A stretch of DNA of 64,000 bases. It comes from Rhizomys pruinosus. Its lineage: Eukaryota; Chordata; Mammalia; Rodentia; Spalacidae. Below the pieces are notes generated by a model. It did not search any database. It had not been told where the DNA came from and saw only the letters and a program-made list of their open reading frames with translations. Position 1 is the stretch's first letter. Each line of letters starts with the position of its first letter. Below are positions 1 through 10,553 of the stretch, one piece after another. The DNA is taken from assembly GCA_009823505.1 (NCBI GenBank), contig VZQC01005068.1, forward strand, positions 321,302 through 385,301, written 5' to 3'. The translations under genes and the position numbers were made by a program.

Positions 1-10
1 CTCTACTAAT

Positions 11-212
11 TATTTTTATTTTATGTCTATGTGTGCATTCCCTGCATGTAAGTGTACCCGTCATGCAGTGCGGAGGACAGAAGAGGATGTTGGATTCCCT
101 GAACCTGGAGTTACAGACAGTTGTTAGCTGCCATGTGGGTACTGGGATTAAAACCTGGGTCATCTGCAAGAACCACCAGCGTTCTTAACTTCTGAGTCAT
201 CTCTCCAGCCCC
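11..212 (-). repeat. B2 SINE
   Basis: Reverse-strand B2. It reads from an A/T-rich tail through the 'gtcagaagaggg'-like block and the 'ctgccatgtgggtactggg' block to the tRNA-like head 'catctctccagcccc'. The B-box-like segment is degraded ('gggattaaaacctgggtc'), so this is a moderately old copy. It shares no visible transcript with neighbours. Confidence 0.85.
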
Positions 213-1187
213 AATCATTGGTTCTTTACGTAAGAGGGTAAAATAACCCAAATCTGGGAGATTATTCAGTGAGAAGAGATCTTCGGACTTATTCTGGGCT
301 CAACTAAATATCAATACATGACACCAATACAGTTTCTTACTCTAGAATATTTTCTTTTAAAATTATTACATTTGTTTTTGGTTGAGTGTGTATGTGTATA
401 TATGGGTTGTACATCTGTGTGAGTGTTACAGCTCATGTGGTGTGCGACAACTTTGGAAAATCACTACTCTCTTTCATACTTATGTTGTAGCCGAAATTTA
501 AATGTTATTTCTTATCTAACCCAAGGAAGACTTATAGACTTGATTTCTTTAAAACTTTGTTTGGGCTATAATTTTCCCTGTTCATTTGTTTAATGAGCTA
601 TGCTTTAGATGTGAGAGTGAAAATATGTGACTATCATACATTATTTTGAATAATGTGTATTACATTATTCACTGATACTATTAATATAATAGGATCTATT
701 GGCAAACTGAAGTGCTGGTAATTAAATGTTTCCTTATCTCTACTTATGTGATTTTCATTGCATCTGTTAGCAAGATCTAAAATAAGGATGTACATGCTTT
801 GATTTTCTTAAAAACACATAGTATTTTTTCTGGTCTCTGATTATGTACACCTTTCCTTTATCAACACAAAAGAGAAGAGAGGTTGGTGGGATGGAGGCTG
901 CAATTATTAACAGCTGATTAAATAATCATCTTGCCAGGCTCTTTGCATACATTGATTAATGTTAACAATCATTTAATCACCACTAAGTAAAGATTCTCAT
1001 ACTCTCAAGTTTGAAGCTGGTTACAGAGTTCAAATAATTTATGAAAATGGCAAAGAAAAACAGTGGTTTCAGGAAAAATATCAGATTATTTATGCTCTTC
1101 TACTTCAAAAACTAACCATGATAATTTCATTGAAATGAAACATTGTATGAGTATGAATTTTTTGTGACAATTGAAAAACAGTTATTT
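213..1187. other. AT-rich sequence, nothing recognised
   Basis: About 1 kb with no confident SINE, LINE, LTR or coding pattern. A weak pyrimidine/GT-like patch at 360-470 could be the remnant of an old reverse-strand SINE, but I cannot place it. Confidence 0.5.
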
Positions 1188-1189
1188 GT

Positions 1190-1196
1190 ATGTATG

Positions 1197-1231
<35 letters not shown>
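1190..1231. repeat. (TA)n microsatellite
   Basis: Near-perfect TA dinucleotide run preceded by a short (TATG)n stretch. The tyrosine-isoleucine open frames over it on both strands are artefacts of the repeat. Confidence 0.95.
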
Positions 1232-1234
<3 letters not shown>

Positions 1235-1468
1235 ATACAAACAACAACTATTTCACCTATTTTACATATATTTAGGCTTAGAATATGGCACATAAAATGT
1301 GGTTCTTTGACTATAGTCACTAAGGCACCCAAGATGGGACCAGCTCTAAAGATTGGGCACGACTTGCCTACTCCATTAGAGAATTCCAGAAGAACCCACA
1401 TGCTGCCCTGATACTTGGTGGTGAGTGAATCCCGATGTTACTAACACTAAGCCTTGTACCTCTTTTTT

Positions 1469-1619
1469 TTTTTTTTTTTTTTTGGTCCTTTTGAGACAGA
1501 GTCTCCCTGCAGCCCCAGTTGTCCTCTCTATGTAGACCAGGCTGGCCTTAAACTCACAGAGATCCACCTCCCTCTGCCTCCCAAGTGCTAGGATTAAAGG
1601 CATGTGCCACCATGCCCGG
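1469..1619 (-). repeat. B1 SINE
   Basis: Reverse-strand B1 with poly-T (A tail on the minus strand), the 'gagacagagtctccctg' 3' block, 'accaggctggcctt' and the 5' end 'gccaccatgcccggc'. It is flanked by a 17-bp target-site duplication with one mismatch (1452-1468 against 1620-1636, ccttgta-c/t-ctcttttt), which fixes the boundaries. Confidence 0.93.
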
Positions 1620-2167
1620 CCTTGTATCTCTTTTTACCTTTACTTCTTTTCCTTCCCATGGGTCAAAAATCTGAAGCCACATTCAATGAGACTGTGGAGA
1701 GTGGGGCTGCTTAAAAGAAAGCCTGAACACAGAACTTTATATAAAGACCCCAGCAAGTGCTCTCATTCAAGCTAGACAGCTTCTGCTTGTTTATACAAAT
1801 GTTTGAAAACAACTGTGGTTGTAGATAATGGGTAGAAATGGATTAATCAGATATAGTCAACACTATTGATTTTAGTACCTTAGTTTACAGTGATTATAGA
1901 AATGATTTCCAATTGCCAAGGCTGACTGCATTATGTCCAGGATAACAACATATATGTTGCTGGGGCAGATAGTTGATGTTCCTGGATTTAGTGCTCAAGC
2001 TCACTTTGTGTCCAGTGTCTGATTCCTTTCCTGATCATGGACCTTGTTCAGGACTTTGCTTCTTCAGACTTTAAATACAGCTCTTCCCCTGTCACCATGC
2101 TGCCCTAAAACATACTCTGAATAGCCACACGTTTGCTTAAAATTTTTATTACAATAATTTGAAGTTT

Positions 2168-2330
2168 TTATTTTATTTTATTTTATTTTTGGTCTTTTTC
2201 AAACAGGGTCTCCCTGTAGCCCCAGCTGGCCTGGAACTTGCTCTGTAGACCAGGCTGCCCTTGAACTCACAGAGAACCTGCCTCTCCCTCCCAAGTGCTG
2301 GGATTAAAGGCGTGTGCCACCACACCCAGC
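2168..2330 (-). repeat. B1 SINE
   Basis: Reverse-strand B1 with a (TTTTA)n tail, 'cagggtctccctgtagcccc', 'agaccaggctg' and the 5' end 'gtgccaccacacccagc'. The flanks are T/A-rich (tatttttatttt), so the exact TSD is ambiguous. Confidence 0.9.
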
Positions 2331-2344
2331 TATTTTTATTTTTA

Positions 2345-2476
2345 TTTATGTGCTAGCACCCACAGTGGTCAGAATAGGGTATCAGATCCCTGGAAGCTTG
2401 AATTAGAGGATGTTGTGAGCTGCCAGAACTGAGCTTGTCTCCTCCAAAGGAACACTGAACCATCTTGGCAGCCCCT
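2345..2476 (-). repeat. Old B2/B3-like SINE fragment
   Basis: Degraded reverse-strand tRNA-derived SINE. It keeps 'ttatgtgctagcaccc', a 'gaggatgttgtgagctgcc' block and the head 'accatcttggcagcccc'. It immediately follows the B1 above. Confidence 0.5.
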
Positions 2477-2489
2477 TGTTTCTCTACTA

Positions 2490-2665
2490 TTTATTATTAT
2501 TTTTTATTTTTTATGTGTAGATAGGTGGACAGTTGCAAATGCATGGCACAGCTGTGGTAGTCAGAGGACAACTTACAGCAGCTGATTCTCTCCTTCAAGC
2601 CTGTGGGCTCTGGTGATTGTAGCCCGGTTACACCCCCTTTCATCTGCTGAGCCCTCTTACTGACC
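2490..2665 (-). repeat. B3 SINE
   Basis: Reverse-strand B3. The 'gtcagaggacaacttacagcagctgattctctcctt' block (2558-2597) is the hallmark of the B3 3' region, followed by a degraded head 'ctgctgagccctcttactgaccc'. Confidence 0.7.
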
Positions 2666-3787
2666 CTGTGACTTGTTCTTTTCAGTTTTTTTTTTTTTTA
2701 AGTCTTATTATATTTAGGTATAACATATAGAGAATACAGTGAATGCAATGGAAAAAGGTAGAAGGTTAAATAGATAGTAATTATCCCTCTCCATTAGCTC
2801 ATCCAGGAACAGAGCTTTCTTTTCCAAGGAGGCTTCTTGGAGATTATCACATCCATGCCAAGACAGGCTCTATGTCTAGGAAGGTGAACATGTATGTGTT
2901 ACCCATTCTCCTTCAAGACCTATCCAGGAAGCTCTTCTTTTTTTTTTTTTTTTTTTTTTTTTGTCCCATGGCTTTTATGCTGACAGTTGTTCTACATGTG
3001 CACATGATAATCTCTTTTTTCATTTAAGGCAAGCTCATCTATTGTATAAATGTTAATGACTCATTTAACCAGCCTGTTACCTGTGCTGTTCCAAACAATG
3101 CTAAAATGAATAAATGTACTTCCTTATGCAAGAACCCTATAGAAAGCTCTTGAAGTGGAATTATTGCCAAATTGTTCCAGTATGTACAGTGTTATTATAC
3201 AAGAACAGAAAATATGCAAGCATGCTGGTTTCCAGCAGCCAACCAACACAGTGTGTTTTTGAACATTTTAGTTTTTAATGATTTATAAATATTATCCTAC
3301 ATTTTAACTTACCTTTCTTCTATTATAAATGATTTATTCAAACAGTTCTAATAACTGTAGAATTTATATTTGAATTTCTCTGAGCTAAACTATTTGCCTT
3401 TTTATCATGCTAGTATTTGCTTTTGTTGAACTAAGGAGGTTTTTATTATATTCATGGTTGTCTATTTGTACACATTTGTGTGCTTGGTGTAATTTAACTA
3501 TTTATGGTAAGGGTATCTAATTAGCATTTATGAGAAAGACACATTCAAACAGGTAGTGGAAGAGGCATCTGCCTTGTTCTCTTAAGAGAACATAAAGTTG
3601 GTTATTGTAGAGAGAGCCTTCCTAGTTATTTGATGGTGTGCATCAAATGTGAGAGCATATCACATTTGCTGTTTTGGATTTTATCAACCATGTTAAGAAA
3701 GCATCTGAACCTTAAGAGTGCTTACTTTATAAACTATCAATATCTTTCAGACTTGCTGGGTGAGTTTCAGGGTAATAATGATCTATC
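2666..3787. other. Unannotated AT-rich interval with poly-T tracts
   Basis: Contains short poly-T runs at 2686-2699 and a pure 24-base run near 2938-2962 with no SINE body attached. The rest (roughly 3000-3780) shows no family I recognise and no convincing coding frame. Confidence 0.5.

Positions 3788-3853
<66 letters not shown>
3788..3853. repeat. Compound (TC)n-(TA)n microsatellite
   Basis: About 15 CT units pass directly into about 17 TA units. The 123-residue plus-strand frame crossing it (Ser-Leu then Tyr-Ile runs) is a repeat artefact. Confidence 0.95.
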
Positions 3854-3856
<3 letters not shown>

Positions 3857-3867
3857 TGAAGTTATGT

Positions 3868-4235
3868 TACTTATCTTTCCTGTCACTATGATAAAATGCC
3901 TGAAAAATCAGAATAAAAAGGAAAGGCTTATTTGTGCTTACAGTTCGAGGACAGTCCATTATGGCAGGGAAATCAGAGCAGTAGGAGCTGAAGGGAGATG
4001 AAGATCACATGGTGATCCAAATTATGAAGTTAGTAACGATGATTGTGCTCAGTGTGCTTTCTCATTTTTAGACAGCCCAGGATCCTAGTCCAGGGAATGG
4101 TGCTGCCACAGTTGGCAAATATTCTCAATCAATTAAGCTAATCAAGACAATACCCCAAAAGTGTATCCAGAAGCCTGTCCTAGGTGGTTCTTGATCTTGT
4201 CAAGTGGATCATTGAGATTAATCATCAAATGAGGA
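3868..4235 (-). mobile_element. Old MaLR LTR, ORR1-like
   Basis: Reverse-strand ERVL-MaLR LTR. 'cactatgataaaatgcctga' (3893-3903 region) matches the LTR end seen as 'gctgtgataaa' in other copies here. It is followed by the 'ggcttatttgtgcttacag' and 'ggacagtccattatggcag' blocks and ends near the LTR 5' terminus around 'tcttgtcaagtgg'. Heavily diverged, so subfamily is uncertain. Confidence 0.6.
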
Positions 4236-4382
4236 TACTGTTGTTCCCCAACGCCCATCTGAGGCAGAGTAGAAGAAATGACTCTAGATCACCATGTCCA
4301 TACACGTGAAGGAAATTGATTTTTTAATAATTTTTTACCAATGTACCCTCATCTCTGTGGTTGCAAGGACTGTTGTATTTTA

Positions 4383-4455
4383 CACATCTGAGAACTGAAC
4401 CTAAGAAGAACTGCATGGATCTGGAAATGCTCTACCACTGAGCTACATCCTTGGT
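4383..4455 (-). repeat. ID/B4-type SINE fragment
   Basis: Reverse-strand ID-like tRNA-Ala-derived block, seen in 'ctctaccactgagctacatcc' (4431-4451), which is the inverted ID head. The remainder is degraded. Confidence 0.5.
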
Positions 4456-5990
4456 TTGTCTTTCTTCTGTTGAACTGAAATAATACTGAACACTATCTTT
4501 AAGAAATTTTGAGTTAATTCCAACATACATAATAAATAATTATTATTTTATGGTAGTGATATTCTATTATGTTGCAGAGAAGAGCACTGTTAATATTAAA
4601 CTTTTGTTACTAGGGGAAAACACAAAAACATTTCAATAATGGATCTTAGTATATATCATATTAATTATATACAATAACTTCATAATTATGAAAGGATAAT
4701 TACACAGATGTGCAAGCATATAAATCTCACCTAGACTATAGTCACATATCCTGAGAACTGCTGATCCTGATGGGCTCTGTTTGACTTTATAAAAGGGAAA
4801 GCAAGGTTCTGTTTGTTTATCAGCCTGTCTGAAAGTGCTGTTCCAGTGCCCACAGTGGAATGCAGAATGAGCATATTGCATCCCTCTGTACTGCCCCACA
4901 CCCTCTTCCCAACACTGAGATAAAATACAAGGAAAAGACTGAAAGAGTGATCCAAAGTTATCACCACTTCACACAAATTCTGGAGCAATACCAAAAGCAT
5001 GGTGGTCACCCCCTCACCCGCAGGAACACAGCTCCAAACCCCCAGGGAACTTCTGGAACTGAGGATGGCCCTGAATCCTAAACATTTCTAACAGCCATAT
5101 GTAAAAAGCTTGTAATCAGGAGGTTTCAGCTTTTGAAGTTTTTCATTTTAGGAATGTTTGACATTAATCATCTCTAACCCCCAAACAAAAATCCTCTGAA
5201 AATTTTTATGTGTGAATCAAAAAATCTCAATCCACACTGTTTGTTTTCTTGTACGTACATATTATAATATAATTTAATTGGTAAAATGGACATCATAAGA
5301 TTTTAACAAAATAACAAAATAGAAGTTAAAATACTACACCACAATAAAAGTTATGTGACGTAATCTTTTATCTTTCAACAAATATGTTTCTGTATGGCAT
5401 TTTTCATTGCCTGCAATAGCTCAAAGTTTGAAAATGAAACCCCTGATTTCAGAGCAACAGAAGTACTGTATTCAACTTTTAGGGAGTGCATAAATTCTTG
5501 ACTGTGAAGAATATATGTACTGACTCCAAGGAATAAAGTACTTTTCACACTGTTGGCTAAAATAAAGGTTATCAGAAAAGTCCATTCAATTCTAGATATA
5601 GTCAGATATCCTTTGTTATCAGTGTTACAAAAGACTTGACTTTAGAATATCAGGAGTCAGTTCAACGGGCGAGCTGAAAGTCTAAATCCAAATCAATCTG
5701 TAGCATTAACTTAGTAGTGTTACTTAACAGAATGGTCAGTCAGATGAATCCAACCTGCAGCCCAACGGCCTTGGGAGGATGTGGTGAGCTATGACACACA
5801 AGATAACAAACTTACTTAAGGGCTTTTGAAGCTTTTGTAAATGAACAATGTCATGTTCTAATGTCAAAAGAACACACCTGGAAGGAGAAAAGAAAAGTAT
5901 TCCAAGAAACAAAGACCACATAATGTGCTAGAAAGTGACTCTCATTAGAAACATATCCAAGTGAATATGGCAATAAAAACTGTTAACCCA
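4456..5990. other. Long interval with nothing recognised
   Basis: About 1.5 kb without a confident repeat or gene. Short frames exist at 4860-5081 (plus, 73 codons) and 5736-5921 (minus, 61 codons), but neither shows a domain, codon bias or splice context that I can support. Confidence 0.5.
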
Positions 5991-5994
5991 GACC

Positions 5995-6565
5995 TCATCA
6001 GATATGTTTTTCTATAGTGAATGGTAGTTAACTCTGTAACTCAGAGCTGATAAAAAGTAGAGAGAATAAATGTCTATAAACCCCTTAGCTGCAAATGGTA
6101 CATCTCCATCACCTCCCTCGAAGCTCAGGAGGAATGAAAAAATTATAGGAGTCAGAGGTCCAGATGGACAGTAGCAAGCCATGTCCTTTGGACATGACAG
6201 CCATCAGCTGTGCTTTTACACACAAAAGCTGCATAATATCAAGCCTCTCAGTATTTCAGCACAGAGTGGGAGGGGCCCATGAGTTGCCCTCCTCAGTGAG
6301 TAGCTATGGGCAGATGATGACCCCTGGCAAAGGGAGACTCAGGTTTCTTGGTTAGGCTCCTGGTAGGTCTGTTGACTACACTCTAGTAGATGGCTGCAGA
6401 CTCATGCACAGAACAAAGTGTACTTAATGGGGTATTAAAAAAAGAGGACATGAAGTTGTGAGGGAGGGGGATGTGGTAGGGTGGACCTTGGAGGTGTCAA
6501 GGGAGTCAGGGATAAATATGGTCAAAATATATTATATAATCGTCTCAAGAAGTTAATGCAAATAT
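5995..6565 (+). mobile_element. L1 3'UTR fragment
   Basis: Plus-strand segment resembling murine Lx-type L1 3'UTR: an 'acagccatcagctgtg' block, 'gtgggaggggcccatgag', 'gggcagatgatgacc', then a purine-rich 'gtgagggagggggatgtgg' and an AT-rich end with 'gtcaaaatatattatataat'. No ORF2 coding part is present, so it is a 5'-truncated or eroded copy. Confidence 0.6.
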
Positions 6566-6586
6566 TGTTGTAAAATGTTAAAAATT

Positions 6587-6848
6587 GGGGGCTGGAGAGA
6601 TGGTCTAGTGGTTAAGAGCGCCGACTGCTCTTACAGAGGACCTGGGTTCAATCCCCAGCACCCACATGGCGGCTGAGAACCGTCTGAAACTCCAATTCCA
6701 GGAGAACTCCAGTTCCAGGGGAATCTGACACCCTCTTCTGACCTCTGCGGCATTGCACGACATGGGTGCATAAACCTGCATGCAGACAGTACATTCATAC
6801 ACATACAGAAATAAATAAAATTAAAAAAATAATTAAAAAAAATTTTTT
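6587..6848 (+). repeat. B2 SINE with internal 17-bp duplication
   Basis: Forward, well-preserved B2. It has a tRNA-like head 'gggggctggagagatgg', a B-box region 'gttcaatcccc', a body and an A-rich tail. It is flanked by an exact 14-bp TSD (aaatgttaaaaatt, 6573-6586 and 6849-6862). The segment 6688-6721 is two tandem 17-bp units ('aactccaattccaggag' / 'aactccagttccagggg'). The minus-strand 65-codon frame here is antisense SINE. Confidence 0.95.
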
Positions 6849-6862
6849 AAATGTTAAAAATT

Positions 6863-7337
6863 AAGAAGACCAAATAAAATGAAAAAAGATGTATATAACA
6901 TGTAAAATTGAAATTAGTATACTCAAAAGAATTTCAGATGAATAAAAGTTGTTATTCAATGCCATTATAATGTTATCCAAATGCCATTATAAATGATTTT
7001 AAGTCTTCTAGATTTCTGTAAATACAACTCCATCATTGACTGCAATTCTTCAACACAGATTAGACAGCACAGGTTGTGAGGTATATTGTAGCATGCTTCT
7101 AATCCTTGACTCTGCCAACTGAAAATGGAAGAAATACTTTGAATTTCCTTGTTAGGTTATTCAGCGCAGACTTATATTTTAGAGACAGGATAAGCTTGTT
7201 AGTATTAGCGTATTCCAATGCAATTGGGAATGTAGTGATATTTAGCTATGAATGCCCAAAGAGTTAAAGATTTCTTCACCCAAGAGGGCAACATGACAAC
7301 AAATTGACAACATTATTGCAATTGAAGAAGCTATTGT
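6863..7337. other. AT-rich interval, nothing recognised
   Basis: No repeat family or coding signal identified. Confidence 0.45.
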
Positions 7338-7465
7338 TACAGGGCTTGATACACTTGGGAGGCAGAAATGATCTTTGTGAGATCAAGCCCAGCCTGGTTT
7401 ACATAGGAAGTTCCAGGATCCTTGGGGGCAGAAGGCTACAGGGAAATTCTGTCTCAAAAATATTG
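7338..7465 (+). repeat. Degraded B1 SINE
   Basis: Forward old B1: 'cttgggaggcagaaatgatctttgtgag', 'cccagcctggtttacatagg', 'gctacagggaaattctgtctc'. The 5' promoter part is largely lost. Confidence 0.7.
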
Positions 7466-7584
7466 TTTTCTATTCTTTGCTTCTATTTCTGCAGCTCAGT
7501 ATGTTTTGAAATAAAAACACATGAAATGATAATATGTCCAGAAATGTGCTTTAACACAGTTAAACATTCTGTCAATGACCTGTA

Positions 7585-7660
7585 GTCTGGGGATGTAGGT
7601 CAGCGACAATATTTTTTCGACCTGCATAGGATCCTGAGTATAGAACCCCAGGATTGTAAG
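7585..7660 (+). repeat. ID/B4-type SINE fragment
   Basis: 'gtctggggatgtaggtcag' resembles the ID/B4 head (ggggatttagctcag) and is followed by 'gatcctgagtatagaaccccagg'. Only the tRNA-like part is visible. Confidence 0.4.
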
Positions 7661-7797
7661 ACTCAGTAATAGATAGCAACAATAGTTGTTCCAAACTTAA
7701 GAACTTGTAACAATGTTTGTGAGGTTGAGGTAAAAATCCACCTCCTGGGAAAAAGAAAGGTTTTCTAAAGAATCCTCTTGCTAATGTATTTACAAAT

Positions 7798-7823
7798 TTA
7801 TATTTATTTATTTATTTATTTAA

Positions 7824-7858
<35 letters not shown>
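7798..7858. repeat. (TTTA)n plus (GT)n microsatellite
   Basis: About five TTTA units, then about 16 GT units, lying at the tail of a reverse-strand B3-like SINE. These repeats commonly grow from SINE tails. Confidence 0.9.
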
Positions 7859-7859
<1 letters not shown>

Positions 7860-7861
<2 letters not shown>

Positions 7862-7975
7862 GTGGGAAGTCTGCATGCCACAGCCTGTTCTGAAAATAAG
7901 CTATCTCCTTCTACCATTGGATCCTAAGGACTAAACTTAAGTTGTTAGGCTTGGTAGCAAGTGCCTTACCTATTA
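7860..7975 (-). repeat. B3 SINE fragment
   Basis: Reverse-strand B3: 'gaagtctgcatgccacag', 'ctatctccttctaccattgg', then 'gttaggcttggtagcaagtgccttacc', which is the inverted B3 head (tRNA-like part). Confidence 0.6.
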
Positions 7976-7984
7976 GGTTATAAA

Positions 7985-8282
7985 AAAGGGCCGGGCACCC
8001 CCAGGCCCCATATAAAAAGGCACATGAGGTTTAAGTCACACCAGGAACATGCTTTACTTCCATGTGAGATTACCAGCAAGAGCCACCTGCAAGGGCTGCC
8101 TGCAGATATGTTCATGGCAGATAGAGATAGAAATGGAGCCTGGGGCCCACCCACTTATAGCCATGGGGCGGGGCCTCAGGTACAGAGGAAGCAGTCAGAA
8201 GATTGACAGCCTCTGGAGGAAGTGGGCTTCTGTGTCCTTCAGGACTCTGGGAAGCCCAGACCTAACATTACTCACTGAGCCA
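7985..8282 (-). mobile_element. Probable ERV LTR, unclassified
   Basis: A locally GC-rich block unlike its AT-rich surroundings. Read on the minus strand it has LTR-like order: a GC-rich upstream part, a TATA-like 'ggctataagtgggtggg', then about 110 bases downstream a poly-A-signal-like 'agtaaagcatgttcctgg', and a short 'atatggggcctgggggtgcc' end. No flanking internal region or clean TSD is visible. Its right edge abuts the B1/B2 nest. Class (ERVK-like) is a guess. Confidence 0.4.
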
Positions 8283-8303
8283 AACACCATTTTCTTTGGT
8301 CTT

Positions 8304-8536
8304 TTTTTTTTTTTTTTGTATGTGTATGAGTGTACTATCTGCATGTACTCCTGTGCACCTGTGTCGTGCAATGCCGCGGAGGTCAGAAGAGGGTCTTGGA
8401 TTTCCCCGGAACTGTAGTTCTCCTAGAATTGGAGTTACAGATGGTTTTCAGCCACCATGTGGGTGCTGGGGATCGAACCCGGGTCCTCTGCAAGAGCAGT
8501 TGGCATTCTCAACCTCTAGGCCATCTCTCCAGCCCC
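8304..8536 (-). repeat. B2 SINE inserted in a B1 tail
   Basis: Reverse-strand B2 with full structure (T-rich tail, 'gtcgtgcaatgccgcggagg', 'gggatcgaacccgggtcc', 'ggccatctctccagcccc'). It is flanked by an exact 11-bp TSD (tctttggtctt, 8293-8303 and 8537-8547). That TSD is itself the 3'-tail sequence of the neighbouring reverse-strand B1, so the B2 landed in it. It carries the tandem 'ggaactgtagttctcctagaattggagtt' arrangement of the 17-bp duplication. Confidence 0.95.
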
Positions 8537-8682
8537 TCTTTGGTCTTATGAGATAAGGTTTCCCTGTAGTCCCAGCTGTCCTGGAGCTTGTTATGTAGAC
8601 CAGGCTGGCTTTGAACTCACGGAGATCCATCTGCCTCCCAAGTGCTAGGATTACGTCCTGTGCTGCTACGCGCCGGGCATCC
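8537..8682 (-). repeat. B1 SINE, tail split by a B2
   Basis: Reverse-strand B1 body: 'ggtcttatgagataaggtttccctgtag', 'tagaccaggctggctttg', 'aagtgctaggatta', and a 5' end 'gctacgcgccgggc' retaining CpGs. Its A-rich 3' tail lies left of the B2 at about 8290-8303. Confidence 0.9.
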
Positions 8683-8684
8683 TT

Positions 8685-8765
8685 TTTTTTTTTTTTTAAT
8701 TTATTTTTTGAGACAAGGTCTCATGTATCCTAGGCTGTACTTGAATTTAAATGAACTTCCTAACA
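8685..8765 (-). repeat. B1 3' fragment
   Basis: Poly-T, then 'ttgagacaaggtctcatgtatcctaggctgtacttgaa', the inverted 3' half of an old B1/7SL-type monomer. The 5' half is missing. Confidence 0.6.
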
Positions 8766-9570
8766 ACTAAATCTGACTTATTTTAAAATCTTCTCGTAAC
8801 AACCTTTTCATGATTACCTTCCCAGAGTTGGATGGTATATTCAAAAAATGGTTCTGTCTGTCTCAAACACGTTATACCCTGGCCAGAACTACTCTAATTA
8901 CAGAAGGAACTTCAGCAGTATTGGGGAGAATTCTGTAAAGATTGTGGTTAACCTGTAGCTTGATTTAATTAGTAAAGCCTGAAAGAAAGAAACATCTCAA
9001 ATTGGTGTAAATTACTATCTAGCAGATTATTTCCTTCTATTTGGAGGTACTGTGTCTTTCATGTTTCTCAGATTCTTCTTCCAGAGAAAAAACAAGAACA
9101 GAGATATCTGCAGTGATTTAGAGATTTTCCGTCTGGCTTTCAGTTTCTCATTTTACTAAGGGGCTTTTTGAAGGGAAAAAAAAAAAAAAGGAACACATTC
9201 TGTGTTCCACATGCATAACTAACATTTTAGAGGATACTCATTTTCATGAGGACATTGTCAACTCAATTCAAACATTTATTTATGTGATTCTGAATTTGTA
9301 AGGCTAATGCTGATTTAATTTTCAGGTAGAACTACAAGTTCACTTAATGATGTTGAGCCCAAAGACTAAAAACACTAGGAATTATAGAAGTTTTAGAACA
9401 GGAAATAAGGTTAGTTTAGCAAAAAGTAAGTACCTGATTCTTTATCTGAGAACTATTTTCTTTTCTTCCTCCCTTCCTGCACATTCCTTCTGTTGAATGG
9501 GAGAACAATCTTAAGAAAAAGGAAGCAAATTATAGACATTTGACAGAAGTGTCTTTAAACATTAGATAAA
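8766..9570. other. Unannotated interval
   Basis: No recognised repeat or gene. It contains a 15-base A run (about 9176-9190) and ATTA-rich patches (for example 8960-9030). Confidence 0.45.
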
Positions 9571-9733
9571 GGCCCAGTGTGGTGGCACACATCTTTAATT
9601 CCAGCACTCTGAGGCAGAGACAGGTGGATCTCTGTGAGTTCAAGGTCAGCCTGGTCTGCACAGTGAGCTCCAGGCCAGCTGGGACTAAAGAGAGAGCCTG
9701 TCTCAAAAAGACAAAAAAATAAATAAATAAATT
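9571..9733 (+). repeat. B1 SINE
   Basis: Forward full-length B1: 'ggcccagtgtggtggcacac', 'gtgagttcaaggtcagcctgg', 'gagagcctgtctcaaaaag' and an (AAAT)n tail. Frames on the minus strand are antisense SINE. Confidence 0.92.
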
Positions 9734-10271
9734 GATACAATGGAGAAAATGCACGATGTGTAACTGTGCTGCCTAACCTGCCTTTGCATAGCCTCAGGCC
9801 ACAAACTCTACTTCCCAACCACAGTGACCACTTGAGCCAGGACCATGACACGCTTCTGCCTGGAATATTAATCCTCTCTTTTTACACATGACTAACTTCA
9901 ATTAAAATACAGCTCTGAACACAAGTACTACTTGCCCCAATGTTTTTACTGATTTATTAATCTCATTTAGCCTTTGTGGCATAACTCTGTGCTGCTTTCC
10001 TTCGTAGTTCTTGCTCACATTTCAACCCAAGGCCTACATGTATAATTATTGACTTGATGTCTGATTTTTGAACTACAATGATCAAACAATAGTATCTATT
10101 TTTTTCAGGACTATATTATGATAGCATAAACAGTTCCTGGATACAGTGGCCACCTAATGGTTATTTGGTCTGAAAAAATGCAACACAATTGGCATCTAAA
10201 GTGTTCCTTGGAATAGTTTTCAAAGGTAACTGTCATTAATCTCTTTCTACTTCTGCACAAGCTAAGGCATT

Positions 10272-10498
10272 CTGGAGCTGGAAAGATGGCTTAGTTGGTA
10301 AGAGCACCTAATGAGCAAGGAGGAAAACATGAGTTGGGACCCCAGAACTTACATAAACGCTAGGCCTGAGCACAAACATGTCTTTAACCTGAGTATTGAG
10401 GCTGAGACAGGAAAACTGTTAGGGCGAGCTGGCTACCAGCCCAACAATATGCTTTGCCTGCAAAGAAATGAGGCAGAAAGAATACATCAGCTGTGTAC

Positions 10499-10500
<2 letters not shown>
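10272..10500 (+). repeat. B4A SINE (ID-B1 dimer type)
   Basis: tRNA-like head 'gagctggaaagatggcttag' followed by a B1-like half ('aggcctgagcacaaacatgtctttaacctgag', 'aggctgagacagg', 'gcgagctggctaccagcc'). This is the tRNA-head plus 7SL-part order of B4. It runs into the GA microsatellite at its tail. Confidence 0.65.

Positions 10501-10501
<1 letters not shown>

Positions 10502-10550
<49 letters not shown>
10502..10550. repeat. (GA)n microsatellite
   Basis: About 24 uninterrupted GA units at the 3' tail of the B4-like SINE. It generates Arg-Glu frames on the plus strand and Ser-Leu frames on the minus strand. Confidence 0.95.

Positions 10551-10553
<3 letters not shown>

Noticed and set aside
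3788..3853. Membrane-protein-like frame with Leu/Ser and Ile/Tyr runs
   Set aside because: Direct translation of a (TC)n-(TA)n microsatellite.
4860..5081. 73-codon plus frame with a Lys/Glu-rich segment
   Set aside because: No recognisable family and no supporting structure; single short frame in AT-rich DNA.
6605..6660. tRNA-like head with A and B box motifs
   Set aside because: It is the promoter part of a B2 SINE with TSD and A tail, not a tRNA gene. All other tRNA-like signals in the window have the same explanation (B2, B3, B4, ID).
8049..8556. Several 70-120 codon frames in and around the B1/B2 nest
   Set aside because: Sense or antisense SINE sequence. The recurring peptide patterns (such as CRGGQKR and HVGAGDRTRV-like) come from inverted B2 copies, not genes.
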